Assembly: GCF_025263265.1 (NCBI RefSeq)
Contig: NZ_CP079869.1
Coordinates: forward strand, 2,542,001-2,606,000
DNA: 64,000 nucleotides
Reading direction: 5' to 3'
From: Mycobacterium sp. SMC-4
GTDB lineage: Bacteria > Actinomycetota > Actinomycetes > Mycobacteriales > Mycobacteriaceae
Of the stretch, positions 50,658 through 61,622 are shown piece after piece. The notes under the pieces are model-generated. The model was not told the DNA's origin. It ran no database searches and saw only the letters and a program-made list of their open reading frames with translations. Positions within the stretch are counted from its first letter, which is position 1. Each line of letters opens with the position of its first letter. A program made the translations under genes and the position numbers.

Positions 50658-51959
50658 GTGAGTGCGTTGACGCCCATCGAGATCAGCGCCATCGATGCCG
50701 CACACATCTGGCATCCCTACAGTCCGATCGGAGCCGGGGCGCTCCAACCGCTGGTTGCGCTGGGTGCCCACGGTGCCCGGTTGACCCTGTCCTACCAGGG
50801 CCGAGAGGTTGAGGTTCTCGATGCGATGGCGTCCTGGTGGACCGCCGTCCACGGTCATGGTCACCCGGTCCTCGACGAGGCCATCACCCGCCAATTGGGC
50901 CTCATGAATCACGTGATGTTCGGTGGCCTGACCCACGAACCCGCAGCGCGTCTGGCGCAGATCCTGGTTGACATCACGCCGGCGGGGTTGGAGACGGTCT
51001 TCTTCAGTGACTCGGGATCGGTGTCGGTGGAGGTCGCCGTCAAGATGGCGCTGCAGTACTGGCGTAGTCGTGGCCATACCGCCAAAAGCCGATTGCTGAC
51101 CTGGCGCGGTGGCTACCACGGCGACACCTTCACACCGATGAGCGTGTGCGATCCGCAGGGCGGAATGCACCAGCTGTGGCGCGGAGCGCACTCCCTGCTG
51201 GCCGAACAGATTTTCGCGCCGGCTGTCCCCACCGGATACGAACCTGAATACAGCGCGGCATTCGCCCAGCAGGTCGCCGAGCACGCCGACGAACTCGCTG
51301 CGGTCATCGTCGAGCCCGTCGTTCAAGGGGCCGGCGGCATGCGCTTTCATGATCCCCGCTACCTGACCGACCTTCGGCGCATCTGCGATGAGCACGATGT
51401 GCTGTTGATCTTCGACGAGATCGCCACCGGCTTCGGCCGCACCGGTGCGCTGTTCGCTGCCGACCACGCCGGTGTCTGCCCCGACATCATGTGCGTCGGC
51501 AAGGCTCTGACCGGCGGATATCTCACCCTCGCCGCGACTTTGTGCACCCGCGATGTGGCTGGCACCATCAGCGACAACGAGCCGGGTGCGTTGATGCACG
51601 GCCCGACGTTCATGGCCAATGCGCTGGCCTGTGCGGTGTCGGTGGCCTCGGTGGAGTTGCTGCTGTCCGGCAACTGGCAAGGCCAGGTCAGCGCCATCGA
51701 GACCGGACTGCGCGACGGCCTGGAGTCGGCGCGAGCGCTATCCAACGTCGTCGACGTGCGGGTACTCGGGGCGATCGGGGTCATCGAAACCGATCAACCG
51801 GTCGATCTGCGTGTCGCGACACCGGTGGCGGTGGACCACGGTGTGTGGTTGCGCCCGTTCCGCAACCTGATCTATGTGATGCCGCCCTATATCTGCACTC
51901 CCGACGAGGTGGGTCAGATCACCTCGGCGATGATCGCGGTCGCTCGTGCTCTAACCTGA
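50658..51959 (+). CDS. bioA: Adenosylmethionine-8-amino-7-oxononanoate transaminase BioA
   Basis: BioA transfers the amino group of S-adenosylmethionine to 7-keto-8-aminopelargonate to give diaminopelargonate in biotin synthesis. The 433-residue class III aminotransferase has the PLP lysine Lys282 in [17 protein letters not shown], Asp in [15 protein letters not shown] and the [19 protein letters not shown] segment. It matches Rv1568. GTG 50658 is probably leaderless. The stop codon lies inside a BioQ box that governs bioF. Confidence 0.95.
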   Translation: MSALTPIEISAIDAAHIWHPYSPIGAGALQPLVALGAHGARLTLSYQGREVEVLDAMASWWTAVHGHGHPVLDEAITRQLGLMNHVMFGGLTHEPAARLAQILVDITPAGLETVFFSDSGSVSVEVAVKMALQYWRSRGHTAKSRLLTWRGGYHGDTFTPMSVCDPQGGMHQLWRGAHSLLAEQIFAPAVPTGYEPEYSAAFAQQVAEHADELAAVIVEPVVQGAGGMRFHDPRYLTDLRRICDEHDVLLIFDEIATGFGRTGALFAADHAGVCPDIMCVGKALTGGYLTLAATLCTRDVAGTISDNEPGALMHGPTFMANALACAVSVASVELLLSGNWQGQVSAIETGLRDGLESARALSNVVDVRVLGAIGVIETDQPVDLRVATPVAVDHGVWLRPFRNLIYVMPPYICTPDEVGQITSAMIAVARALT

Positions 51960-51969
51960 ACGGTGTTCA
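51952..51969 (+). promoter_or_regulatory. bioF promoter with BioQ operator
   Basis: TAACCT (51952-51957) is the -10 element and TGAACGGTGTTCA (51957-51969) a perfect match to the mycobacterial BioQ consensus TGAACnnnGTTCA. The operator starts at the TGA stop of bioA and covers the predicted start of transcription near 51963. The same 20 bases recur upstream of bioB. Confidence 0.85.
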
Positions 51970-52034
51970 ATGCCCGGCTCGCCGGGGTGTTCAATGCCCC
52001 GCTCGCCGGGGTGTTCAATGCCCGGCTCGCCGGG
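51963..52034 (+). repeat. Three tandem 24-base repeats in the bioF leader
   Basis: Units at 51963-51986, 51987-52010 and 52011-52034 each begin with GTGTTCAATG (a BioQ half-site) and end with a CCCGG-CTCG-CCGGG hairpin. The middle unit has one mismatch in its stem. Unit length is a multiple of three and the repeats are open in the bioF frame, reading VFNARLAG-like three times from a GTG at the predicted transcription start. Confidence 0.85.
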
Positions 52035-52064
52035 TGCCGAGCGTCGACCTCAGAAGGAACACGC

Positions 52065-53207
52065 ATGACCCGCGTTGGAACCTCCCCGCTGGCCTGGCTC
52101 GCCGACGTGGCGACCCGGCGGCGTGCAGACGGGCTGCGTCGTAGCCTGCGCGCACGGCCACCAGTTGGCGCCGAGGTCGACCTGGCCTCCAACGACTACC
52201 TCGGGTTGTCCCAGCATCCCGGCGTCATCGAGGGCGGCGTCAGCGCGCTGCGCACCTGGGGTGCCGGGTCGACCGGTTCGCGGTTGGTCACCGGCAACAC
52301 CGAGTTGCACGAGGCCTTCGAGCAGTCGTTGGCTGACTTCGTCGGCGCAGAATCCGGGCTGGTGTTCTCCTCGGGCTACACCGCCAACCTCGGCGCCGTG
52401 GTTGCGCTGTCAGGCCCTGGGTCGTTGCTCGTGTCTGACGCGCTGAGCCATGCCTCACTGGTCGACGCCTGCCGGCTGTCGCGCGCCCGGGTCACCGTCA
52501 CCCCGCACGGCGACATCACGGCTGTCGAGGCCGCGCTTGCCTCGCGGGACGAGGACCGCGCCGTGGTGGTCACCGACTCGGTTTTCTCGGCCGACGGCAC
52601 GCTGGCACCGATTCGCGCACTGCACGACGTGTGCCGCCGACACTCGGCGCTACTGCTGGTCGACGAAGCCCACGGCCTGGGTGTCCGAGGTGACGGCGGC
52701 CGAGGCCTGCTCCACGAGGTCGGTCTGGCCGGCGCGCACGACGTCGTGATGACGACCACGCTGTCCAAGGCGCTGGGCAGTCAGGGTGGGGTGGTCCTCG
52801 GGCCGGTCGCGGTGCGCGAGCACCTGATCGATGCGGCACGGCCCTTCATCTTCGATACCGGGCTGGCGCCCGCTGCCGTCGGCGCCGCGCAGGCAGCGCT
52901 GGCGCTGCTTGAGTCCGAGCCGTGGCGGGCGCAGCGCGTGCTCGACCGCGCAGCCGAGTTGGCAGCCATGTGCGGAGTTGACGAGATTCCAGCGTCTGCG
53001 GTGGTGTCGGTGATCCTCGGCGACCCCGAGGTCGCTGTCGCCGCCGCCGCGGCTCTTCTGAATCGCGGTGTGCGCGTCGGGTGTTTCCGCCCACCCACGG
53101 TGCCGGCCGGCACGTCCCGCCTTCGGCTCACGGCGCGCGCATCGCTCACCGATGACGATATGGCGCTGGCGGATCAGGCGTTCACCGAGGTGCTCGCGCC
53201 CTCGTGA
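52065..53207 (+). CDS. bioF: 8-amino-7-oxononanoate synthase BioF
   Basis: BioF condenses pimeloyl thioester with alanine to make 7-keto-8-aminopelargonate. The 380-residue PLP enzyme shows [16 protein letters not shown] [27 protein letters not shown], the [14 protein letters not shown] aspartate and the cofactor Lys235 in [13 protein letters not shown]. It matches Rv1569. ATG 52065 has a strong ribosome site (AGAAGGAA, 52052-52059) and fits family length. A leaderless, in-frame GTG at 51963 could add 34 residues made mainly of three repeats; that form is unproven. bioD overlaps by 4 bases. Confidence 0.95.
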   Translation: MTRVGTSPLAWLADVATRRRADGLRRSLRARPPVGAEVDLASNDYLGLSQHPGVIEGGVSALRTWGAGSTGSRLVTGNTELHEAFEQSLADFVGAESGLVFSSGYTANLGAVVALSGPGSLLVSDALSHASLVDACRLSRARVTVTPHGDITAVEAALASRDEDRAVVVTDSVFSADGTLAPIRALHDVCRRHSALLLVDEAHGLGVRGDGGRGLLHEVGLAGAHDVVMTTTLSKALGSQGGVVLGPVAVREHLIDAARPFIFDTGLAPAAVGAAQAALALLESEPWRAQRVLDRAAELAAMCGVDEIPASAVVSVILGDPEVAVAAAAALLNRGVRVGCFRPPTVPAGTSRLRLTARASLTDDDMALADQAFTEVLAPS

Positions 53208-53884
53208 GCGTGCTCGTCGTCACCGGAACCGACACCGGCGTCGGGAAGACCGTCGTGACCGCCGCGCTGGCCTGCCACGCCAAGCTGGCCGGCATCGATG
53301 TCGCGGTATGCAAACCCGTGCAGACCGGCACCGCCGACGGAGACGACGACCTCGCCGAAGCGGGGCGGCTTTCCGGTGTCGGTGAACTCCACGGCCTGGC
53401 CCGATTTCCGGAGCCGCTGGCTCCGGTGGCCGCGGCTGGGCGGGCTGGGCAACCGCTTCCGACTCGCGGCGAACTCGTTGCGCTCGCTGGCGCCGTGGAC
53501 GGACCCGACCGACTGACCTTGGTGGAAGGCGCCGGCGGCCTCCTCGTCGAGATCGGCGCCGGGGAGGTCACCCTGCGCGACATCGCCGTGGACCTGGCGG
53601 CGCCGGTGCTCGTGGTCGTCGCCGCCGGCCTGGGCACTCTGAACCACACTGCGTTGACCCTCGAGGCGCTGCGATCGGCGGGGCTCGCCTGCGCGGGCCT
53701 GGTGATCGGCTCCTGGCCGGCGACCCCGGGGATCGCTGAACTCGACAATCGCGAGGCGCTGGCCCGCATGGCTCCACTGCGCGCGGTGCTGCCCTCCGGC
53801 GCCGGCGGGATGGCCGCTGAGCGCTTTGCATCGGTCAGTGCGGCCGCGTTCGACACGGCCTGGCTGCGGGCACTGATCGGCTGA
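53204..53884 (+). CDS. bioD: Dethiobiotin synthetase BioD
   Basis: BioD closes the ureido ring of dethiobiotin using ATP and CO2. The 226-residue P-loop protein has [10 protein letters not shown] (Gly8 to Thr16), the substrate-binding CKPVQTG segment with lysine, and VEGAGGLLV. It matches Rv1570. GTG 53204 overlaps the bioF stop (GTGA), and the stop overlaps the next ATG (TGATG), so bioF-bioD-ligT-like form one operon. Confidence 0.95.
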   Translation: MSVLVVTGTDTGVGKTVVTAALACHAKLAGIDVAVCKPVQTGTADGDDDLAEAGRLSGVGELHGLARFPEPLAPVAAAGRAGQPLPTRGELVALAGAVDGPDRLTLVEGAGGLLVEIGAGEVTLRDIAVDLAAPVLVVVAAGLGTLNHTALTLEALRSAGLACAGLVIGSWPATPGIAELDNREALARMAPLRAVLPSGAGGMAAERFASVSAAAFDTAWLRALIG

Positions 53885-54408
53885 TGGTCCATTCCGTCGA
53901 ACTGCTCTTCGATGCCGCCACCGACGCGGCGGTTCGCCGGATCTGGGACGACCTCACCGAAGCCGGGATTCGCAGCCTGGCCGCGCACGAATCACCGAGC
54001 AATCGGCCGCACGTGACACTGACCGTGGCCGATCACCTCGACGGCGCCGTCGACGACGCGCTACGGCCCCTGCTGACCCGACTACCCATGCCGTGCGTGA
54101 TCGGCGCGCCGATGTTCTTCGGCTCCGGGGCGGCGGTCACGCTGGTACGACTGTTGGTGCCGTCGGCCGAGTTGCTCGCGCTGCACGCCGACGTTCACCG
54201 GGCGACAACGCCGCACAGAAACACAGATCCGATGCCGCACACTGAGCCGGGACACTGGACGCCGCACGTCACCCTGGCCCGTCGGCTGCCGGTCGATCTG
54301 CTGGGCACGGCCGCCGGCTTGGGCGGGGTCGGTCGCAACATCCCTGGCGCCGCGGTCGCGCTGCGTCACTGGGATGGCAACGCCAAAGTCGAGCACCGGA
54401 TCGGCTGA
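53884..54408 (+). CDS. 2H phosphoesterase / 2'-5' RNA ligase-like protein
   Basis: This 174-residue protein of the LigT/2H superfamily carries the two signature HxT motifs, RPHVTLTVADHL (about residue 42) and WTPHVTLARRL (about residue 125). Family members hydrolyse or ligate 2'-5' or cyclic phosphodiester bonds in RNA or nucleotides. It corresponds to Rv1571, a conserved protein in the biotin cluster. Translation is coupled to bioD by a TGATG overlap. No direct link to biotin chemistry is known. Confidence 0.85.
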   Translation: MVHSVELLFDAATDAAVRRIWDDLTEAGIRSLAAHESPSNRPHVTLTVADHLDGAVDDALRPLLTRLPMPCVIGAPMFFGSGAAVTLVRLLVPSAELLALHADVHRATTPHRNTDPMPHTEPGHWTPHVTLARRLPVDLLGTAAGLGGVGRNIPGAAVALRHWDGNAKVEHRIG

Positions 54409-54411
54409 TCG

Positions 54412-56080
<1,669 letters not shown>

Positions 56081-56081
<1 letters not shown>

Positions 56082-56308
56082 TGGTCGCGGACCTTCCGGC
56101 GCCGGTGGGCGCGGGAGCCTACAACGTCTACACCGGCGGTCCTGCCGGCAGTTCTGTTCCCACCGCTGCCCAGCTCGGCCTGGAACCGCCGCGATTCTGT
56201 GCCGCGTGTGGTCGCCGGATGATCGTGCAGGTGCGCCCCGACGGCTGGTGGGCGAAGTGCTCGCGCCACGGGTTGGTCGACTCCCATGACCTGGATCTCT
56301 ACCGATGA
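56081..56308 (+). CDS. bsaP: Biotin synthase auxiliary protein BsaP (Rv1590-like)
   Basis: This 75-residue protein is translationally coupled to bioB. It has a CxxC motif (FCAACGRR) and, about 17 residues on, CSRHG, i.e. a CxxC...CxxH arrangement that resembles a small Rieske-type or zinc site. Rv1590 homologues have been named BsaP and are reported to be required for mycobacterial BioB activity. ATG 56081 is taken as start (TGATG overlap); an in-frame GTG lies one codon earlier. The DUF2567 gene overlaps its end by 4 bases. Confidence 0.85.
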
Positions 56309-56946
56309 CCGGCGCCACGACCCCGTCGACGGTGTCGCCAACCCGTGCACGGCTGCGAGTGGCCGCAGGGCTGGTCGCTTCCGGGGCTGTTGTGGGGCTG
56401 GTGTGGGCGCTGCTGGCCCCGCCCATACACGGTGTCGTGGCGCTGACCCGCGGTGGGGACCGCGTCAAGATCGCCCTGGGCAGCGAGGCTGACCACTGGT
56501 TCACTGCGGCGGCACTGTTCCACGGGATGCTGTGCGTGCTGGCGGTAGTGGCCGCCGTCCTGGCGTGGCAGTGGCGGGCCCACCGCGGGCCGGCGATGAC
56601 GGCCGTGCTGAGCATCGGGGCGATTGGTGCTGCGGGCGCCGCCGCAGGGGTCGGTGCGCTGGTGGCTCGGTGGCGCTATGGAAGTGTCGACGTCGCAACT
56701 GCGCCGGTCTCCGAGGATCGCCGGGTGCATTACGTCACCGAGGCGCCTGCCGTGTTCTTCGGCCACACGCCTCTACAGATCGCGCTGACCCTGCTTCTCC
56801 CGGCTGCGGTGATCGCGATCGTCTACGTCCTGGCCGCGGTGTCTACGCCGAGAGACGACCTCGGCGCATGGCCGCCGGTCGACGATCCGGTCGTGTTCAC
56901 CGATCGAATCGGGACAGCGGCTGACGTTCCACCCGCCGCCCGGTGA
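56305..56946 (+). CDS. DUF2567 membrane protein (Rv1591-like)
   Basis: This 213-residue protein has four membrane helices (about residues 22-42, 71-92, 98-125 and 158-178) and matches the DUF2567 family protein Rv1591 by position. Function is unknown. ATG 56305 overlaps the bsaP stop (ATGA), so it ends the bioB operon. Its last 50 bases overlap the 3' end of the convergent lipase gene. Confidence 0.82.
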   Translation: MTGATTPSTVSPTRARLRVAAGLVASGAVVGLVWALLAPPIHGVVALTRGGDRVKIALGSEADHWFTAAALFHGMLCVLAVVAAVLAWQWRAHRGPAMTAVLSIGAIGAAGAAAGVGALVARWRYGSVDVATAPVSEDRRVHYVTEAPAVFFGHTPLQIALTLLLPAAVIAIVYVLAAVSTPRDDLGAWPPVDDPVVFTDRIGTAADVPPAAR

Positions 56947-58249
56947 CGACCTTCGCGGTGATCTTGGTCAGCGTCAACATGCCACGGTAGGTCGACGGAT
57001 TGAGCAGTGTCGGCCATTTGGTCCGGGCGATGTGCGCGCCCAGCGGCCGGCCGGCGAAGCGGTCCCGCAGCCAGCGCAACGTCATCGGGGCCGACATCGG
57101 GTGCAGCAGCAGATGCTCGCTGAACATGTCGCGGTGGTAGGTCACGCTGGCCCCACCGCGGGTGTACGTCTCGGTCAACTCGTCGATGTCGTCGACCGAC
57201 ACGATGCGATCGTGCACCGCCTGCACGATCAGCACGGGGGTCTTGGGGGCGGACGTCCCGAGCTTGATGTCGTCGAAAACCTTCTGCACCTCAGGGGTCA
57301 GCAGAAGCTCTTCCAGCGGTCGATCGACCAGCGTCGCCATATCCTTGCCGACGAACCACAGCAGTGCGTGGGCCGTGGTCATTCGCTCGATCCGGGCGAG
57401 CATCGCTTTGCCCTCGACCGTGGCGTGCTTGTCGATGATGCGCTGCAAATCCGGGTAGACATGGGTCAACGCGGCCACCACCAGTGCCGGAAGGCCCGAG
57501 TAGATGCTCCCGTTGAGGCGTTTGAAGGCGTGCCCCAGATCGCCGACCGGCGAACCCAGCACGGCGCCGACCATGTTGAGCTCGGGTGCATATGTGCCCT
57601 GCACCTCCGCGGCCCAGGCCGACGCCAGCCCGCCGCCCGAGTACCCCCACAGACCGACCGGCGACTGTGCCGTCAACCCGAAGGAGTCATGGTTGATCGC
57701 TGCGCGGACTCCGTCGAGGACGTGGTAGCCGGGCTCCAGCGGTGCGCCCCACATGCCGGCCGAGCCTTCGTGGTCGGGTACCGACACCGCCCAGCCCTCT
57801 GCAAGCGCGGCAGCGACCAGCAGGAACTCGAACTGTGCCACCGCGCCGATGGCCTTGGCGCCGCGGCGCAGGGCGTACGACGGAAAGCAACGGCTCGCGA
57901 CCGCGTCGATGGCGCACTGATAGGACACGATCGGTAGCGGCCTGCTGTCGGTTCGCTCGGCCGGGGCGATGACCGTGGTGACGGTCGCCTGTGGGCGACC
58001 GTTGAGATCGGTGGTGCGGTAGAGCAGCTGCGTGGCGACCAGCTGCTGCGGTATGAACCCGAGGAAGGCCAGTTCGACATCGCGAGATCGCAACACCGTG
58101 CCCGGCCGGGCGTGTTCGAAACCGGCGGGCGGCTGATAGAACGGGTCATCGTCGGGGATCACCGGACGCGTATTGCTGCGCAGCGGCTCATGGGGCGGCT
58201 GACCGATCCACTCCGCGCCGGTCGACCGTGCCACGCTGCCCAAGTCCAT
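56897..58249 (-). CDS. Secretory-lipase family alpha/beta hydrolase (Rv1592c-like)
   Basis: This 450-residue hydrolase of the fungal-type LIP family matches Rv1592c. The nucleophile elbow is GYSGGG ([18 protein letters not shown]), the Asp is likely in [10 protein letters not shown], and the His in EHLLLHP. There is no classical signal peptide. Substrate is not known, although the family hydrolyses glycerides and esters. ATG 58249 is preceded at 7 bases by TAAGAA, a -10-like element lying inside an inverted repeat, so expression may be controlled there. Confidence 0.88.
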   Translation of the reverse strand: MDLGSVARSTGAEWIGQPPHEPLRSNTRPVIPDDDPFYQPPAGFEHARPGTVLRSRDVELAFLGFIPQQLVATQLLYRTTDLNGRPQATVTTVIAPAERTDSRPLPIVSYQCAIDAVASRCFPSYALRRGAKAIGAVAQFEFLLVAAALAEGWAVSVPDHEGSAGMWGAPLEPGYHVLDGVRAAINHDSFGLTAQSPVGLWGYSGGGLASAWAAEVQGTYAPELNMVGAVLGSPVGDLGHAFKRLNGSIYSGLPALVVAALTHVYPDLQRIIDKHATVEGKAMLARIERMTTAHALLWFVGKDMATLVDRPLEELLLTPEVQKVFDDIKLGTSAPKTPVLIVQAVHDRIVSVDDIDELTETYTRGGASVTYHRDMFSEHLLLHPMSAPMTLRWLRDRFAGRPLGAHIARTKWPTLLNPSTYRGMLTLTKITAKVVTGRRVERQPLSRFDR

Positions 58250-58256
58250 CCAGGCA

Positions 58257-58281
58257 TTCTTACTTAAGAAGGCGTTAAGAA
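58257..58281. promoter_or_regulatory. Inverted repeat at the lipase promoter
   Basis: TTCTTA-CT-TAAGAA (58257-58270) is followed by a further GTTAAGAA (58274-58281). It overlaps the predicted -10 element of the lipase gene and resembles the TTCTTAAGAA palindrome upstream of fabG1. Confidence 0.45.
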
Positions 58282-58291
58282 TCCAGTCGAC

Positions 58292-58996
58292 TCACCCGGG
58301 TGGGCGCAAAGCAGCGAACTCGTCAGTGACCCGATAGCGAGATTCGGTGAAGCGGTACACGGCGGCCGGACGGCCGCCGCTGCGCCCGGATCGGGCAGTG
58401 GTGCCGGTGCGGGTGATCACTCGGCGACGTTCCAGTACACGCTGCAGATTGGTCGCGTCAACCTGATAACCCAGCGCCGCGCCGTAGATGTCACGAAGCG
58501 TCGAGAGCACGAACTCCGAAGGGGCAAGGGCGAATCCGATATTCGTGTAGGACAGTTTGGCGACCAGCCGGTGATGAGCGTGTTGCACCATCGGCGCGTG
58601 GTCGAAAGCCATCGCGGGAAGTTCATCGACCGGGTGCCAGCGGGTGTCGGGCGGCAGTTCGGGGGTGGCGGGAGAGGGGACCAGCCCCAGGAAGGTCGAC
58701 GCGATGGTGCGGGGTCCAGGCACCCGTTGCGGATCGGAGAACACCGCGAGCTGTTCGAGATGGGCCAGTTCGCGAAGATCGACCTTCTCGGCCAACTGCC
58801 GTCGCACCGAGCTCGTCAGGTCCTCGTCGGCGCCCAACCGGCCACCGGGTAGCGACCATTTCCCGCGTTCGGGGGCCAGGGCGCGCTGCCACAACAGCAC
58901 GTGAAGTGCAGGTTTATCGGAGCTGGCCGCCCCGTGAAGTGGGCGAACCTGGAGCACCGCTGCCAGCACTTCATGCTCGGTGCTACTATGAACCAT
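58292..58996 (-). CDS. nrtR: Nudix-related transcriptional regulator NrtR
   Basis: This 234-residue regulator has an N-terminal Nudix-like domain (LLWQRALAPERGKWSLPGGRLGADEDL) whose box is degenerate (RRQLAEKVDL), and a C-terminal winged helix (DATNLQRVLERRRVITRTG...GRPAAVYRF). NrtR proteins sense ADP-ribose-type NAD metabolites and repress NAD synthesis genes; in mycobacteria the target is nadABC. It lies divergent to nadA with a palindrome touching its start codon. TACAAT (complement of 59004-59009) gives a leaderless promoter inside that palindrome, which indicates autoregulation. Homologue of Rv1593c. Confidence 0.92.
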   Translation of the reverse strand: MVHSSTEHEVLAAVLQVRPLHGAASSDKPALHVLLWQRALAPERGKWSLPGGRLGADEDLTSSVRRQLAEKVDLRELAHLEQLAVFSDPQRVPGPRTIASTFLGLVPSPATPELPPDTRWHPVDELPAMAFDHAPMVQHAHHRLVAKLSYTNIGFALAPSEFVLSTLRDIYGAALGYQVDATNLQRVLERRRVITRTGTTARSGRSGGRPAAVYRFTESRYRVTDEFAALRPPG

Positions 58997-59019
58997 GTTT
59001 TCGATTGTAAGTCGAAAAC
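58997..59019. promoter_or_regulatory. NrtR operator palindrome
   Basis: GTTTTCGA-N7-TCGAAAAC, perfect 8-base arms, between nrtR and nadA. For nadA, a -10-like TACTAT (58984-58989) puts the transcription start at the operator's left edge. For nrtR the palindrome covers the -10. Confidence 0.85.
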
Positions 59020-59043
59020 CTCGGCCTTGGGAAGGAGGCAGCG

Positions 59044-60075
59044 ATGACGGTCACTGCTACTGATCTCTCCGATCGGATCGTGGACGGTCCGGACGGGTTC
59101 TCCGGTGTCGACGCGGATCAGGCGTGGGCCACCGAAGTGCGTCGCCTGCTCGCGCTGCGCAGGGCGACCCTGCTGGCGCACAACTACCAGCTGCCCGCCA
59201 TCCAGGACGTCGCCGACCATGTCGGCGACTCGCTGGCGTTGTCGCGCATCGCCGCCGAGGCCCCAGAGGACACCATCGTCTTCGCGGGGGTGCACTTCAT
59301 GGCCGAGACCGCCAAGATCCTCTCGCCCGACAAGACCGTGCTGATCCCGGATCAGCGGGCTGGATGCTCGCTGGCCGACTCGATCACCGCCGACGAATTG
59401 CGCGCGTGGAAGGCCGACCATCCCGGAGCGGTGGTGGTCTCCTATGTCAACACCACTGCTGCGGTGAAAGCCGAGACCGACATCTGCTGCACCTCGTCGA
59501 ACGCCGTGGAGGTGGTGGACTCGATACCTGCCGACCGTGAGGTGCTGTTCTGCCCGGACCAGTTCCTCGGTGCACACGTGCGCCGGATGACCGGCCGCAA
59601 GAATCTGCACATCTGGGCCGGTGAGTGCCACGTGCACGCCGGTATCAACGGTGACGAACTTGCCGAGCAGGCGCGCACCCACCCGGAGGCCGAACTGTTC
59701 GTCCATCCTGAATGCGGCTGCGCGACCTCGGCCCTCTATCTGGCCGGTGAAGGGTCCTTCCCCGAGGACCGCGTCAAGATCCTTTCGACCGGCGGAATGC
59801 TCGACGCCGCTCGTCAGACCGGTGCCCGCCAGGTCCTGGTTGCCACCGAGGTGGGCATGTTGCACCAGTTGCGGCGCGCCGCACCGGATGTCGACTTTCA
59901 GGCCGTGAACGATCGGGCATCCTGCCGGTACATGAAGATGATCACCCCGGCGGCCATGCTGCGCTGCCTGATGGAGGGTGCTGATGAAGTGCACGTCGAT
60001 CCCGAGACCGCGCGCGCGGCGCGTGCCAGCGTGACGCGGATGATCGAGATCGGACAGCCCGGCGGCGGGGAATGA
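59044..60075 (+). CDS. nadA: Quinolinate synthase NadA
   Basis: NadA condenses iminoaspartate with dihydroxyacetone phosphate to quinolinate using a [4Fe-4S] cluster. The 343-residue protein has [24 protein letters not shown], the [11 protein letters not shown] motif, a cluster cysteine in RAGCSLAD and another in HPECGC. It matches Rv1594. ATG 59044 has a strong ribosome site (GAAGGAGG, 59031-59038). The stop overlaps the nadB ATG (ATGA). Confidence 0.96.
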   Translation: MTVTATDLSDRIVDGPDGFSGVDADQAWATEVRRLLALRRATLLAHNYQLPAIQDVADHVGDSLALSRIAAEAPEDTIVFAGVHFMAETAKILSPDKTVLIPDQRAGCSLADSITADELRAWKADHPGAVVVSYVNTTAAVKAETDICCTSSNAVEVVDSIPADREVLFCPDQFLGAHVRRMTGRKNLHIWAGECHVHAGINGDELAEQARTHPEAELFVHPECGCATSALYLAGEGSFPEDRVKILSTGGMLDAARQTGARQVLVATEVGMLHQLRRAAPDVDFQAVNDRASCRYMKMITPAAMLRCLMEGADEVHVDPETARAARASVTRMIEIGQPGGGE

Positions 60076-61622
60076 ACCCAACCTGCGGTGGCGCGGGAAT
60101 CTGGCGCCAGCGCGCCGACGTCGTCGTGGTCGGCACCGGGGTGGCGGGATTGGCTGCGGCGCTGGCCGCACACCGGCAGGGTCGTCGCGTCGTGCTGCTC
60201 AGCAAAGCCGAGCAGACAGCCACGTTCTACGCCCAGGGCGGCATCGCGGTCGTCCTTCCCGACAATGACGATTCGGTCGAGGCTCACGTCGCCGACACGG
60301 TAGCGGCCGGGGCCGGCCTGTGCGATCCAGAAGCAGTGCGTTCGATCGTCGCCGACGGTCACCAGGCCGTTGGTGAACTCGTCGGCATGGGAGCGGCTTT
60401 CGACGAATCACCCACCGGGCACTGGGCGCTGACCAGGGAGGGCGGCCACTCGCGCCGGCGAATCATCCACGCCGGGGGTGATGCCACCGGGGCCGAGGTG
60501 CAACGGGCGCTCAACCACGCCGCGGCAACCCTGGACGTGCGCCGAAACCACCTCGCCGTCGAGGTGCTTGTCGATGACGGCGCCGTGGCCGGTGTGCTGG
60601 TGCGCAGCGATGACGGTCTGGGCGTGATTCACTCTCCGGCCGTGATTCTGGCCACCGGAGGACTGGGGCACTTGTATCAGGCCACCACCAACCCCGACGG
60701 ATCCACCGGCGACGGTGTGGCGCTTGCACTGTGGGCCGGCCTGCCCGTCAGCGACATCGAGTTCATCCAGTTTCACCCGACCATGCTCTACACCGCCGAC
60801 GCCGGTGGGCGCCGACCGCTGATCACCGAGGCGTTGCGCGGAGAAGGTGCGACACTGATTGACCGGCAAGGTTTTTCGGTGACGGCCGGAGTGCATCCGA
60901 TGGGCGACCTGGCGCCGCGCGATGTGGTCGCCGCGGCCATCGAAGCGCGTCTGGCCGCCACCGGCGAGGCGTGTGTGTATCTGGATGCGCGCGCCGTCGA
61001 CGGCCTGCCGTCGCGGTTCCCGACTGTCACCGCGGCCTGCCTGGCCGCCGGTGTCGACCCGACCCGTCAGCCGATCCCAGTGGTGCCGGGTGCCCATTAC
61101 AGCTGCGGCGGAATCGTCACCGATCTCGACGGTAGAACCGCATTACCGGGGTTGTTCGCTGCCGGTGAGGTGGCCCGCACCGGGATGCATGGTGCGAACC
61201 GTTTGGCCTCCAACAGCCTGCTCGAGGGTCTCGTGGTCGGTGGCCGGGCAGGTCGCGCGGCAGTCCGCCACGCCGACGCCGCCGCCCCTGTTCGGGTGCT
61301 GACCCCGAAGACCCCGGTGCGGCCCGTGCTACCCCGGCTCGAACTCCAATCAGCGATGACCCGCCATGCTTCGGTGGTACGTGACGGTGCCCGCCTGCGC
61401 GAGGTGACCAACCGGGTTGACCAGGCCGCGTCGCGGGTCCTGCGGTCACGCCGCGACGTCGAGGATGCAGCTTTGACCGCAGTGGCTGCCGCGGTGACAG
61501 CAGCGGCCCTGGCCCGCACCGAAACCCGCGGATGCCATCACCGCTCGGACTTTCCCGATTGCGACCCAGCCCAGGCGTTCAGTACCGGACGCGTAGCCGG
61601 CCTGTCCCCGGCGGGGTGCTGA
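60072..61622 (+). CDS. nadB: L-aspartate oxidase NadB
   Basis: NadB is the FAD enzyme that oxidises aspartate to iminoaspartate for NadA. The 516-residue protein has the Rossmann motif [20 protein letters not shown] near residue 17, FYAQGGIAV, the HxxxR-type active-site segment [24 protein letters not shown] sequence near residue 118, and [10 protein letters not shown]. The C terminus has the short helical domain. It matches Rv1595 and overlaps both neighbours. Confidence 0.95.
   Translation: MNPTCGGAGIWRQRADVVVVGTGVAGLAAALAAHRQGRRVVLLSKAEQTATFYAQGGIAVVLPDNDDSVEAHVADTVAAGAGLCDPEAVRSIVADGHQAVGELVGMGAAFDESPTGHWALTREGGHSRRRIIHAGGDATGAEVQRALNHAAATLDVRRNHLAVEVLVDDGAVAGVLVRSDDGLGVIHSPAVILATGGLGHLYQATTNPDGSTGDGVALALWAGLPVSDIEFIQFHPTMLYTADAGGRRPLITEALRGEGATLIDRQGFSVTAGVHPMGDLAPRDVVAAAIEARLAATGEACVYLDARAVDGLPSRFPTVTAACLAAGVDPTRQPIPVVPGAHYSCGGIVTDLDGRTALPGLFAAGEVARTGMHGANRLASNSLLEGLVVGGRAGRAAVRHADAAAPVRVLTPKTPVRPVLPRLELQSAMTRHASVVRDGARLREVTNRVDQAASRVLRSRRDVEDAALTAVAAAVTAAALARTETRGCHHRSDFPDCDPAQAFSTGRVAGLSPAGC

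Noticed and set aside
51963..52034. Short tandem repeats considered as a CRISPR array
   Set aside because: Units are contiguous with no spacers, only three copies, and start in a BioQ half-site. No cas genes are present.
61532..61621. Longer N terminus for NadC
   Set aside because: It would overlap nadB by 90 bases. ATG 61622 gives exactly the usual length of 285 residues and a typical TGATG junction.
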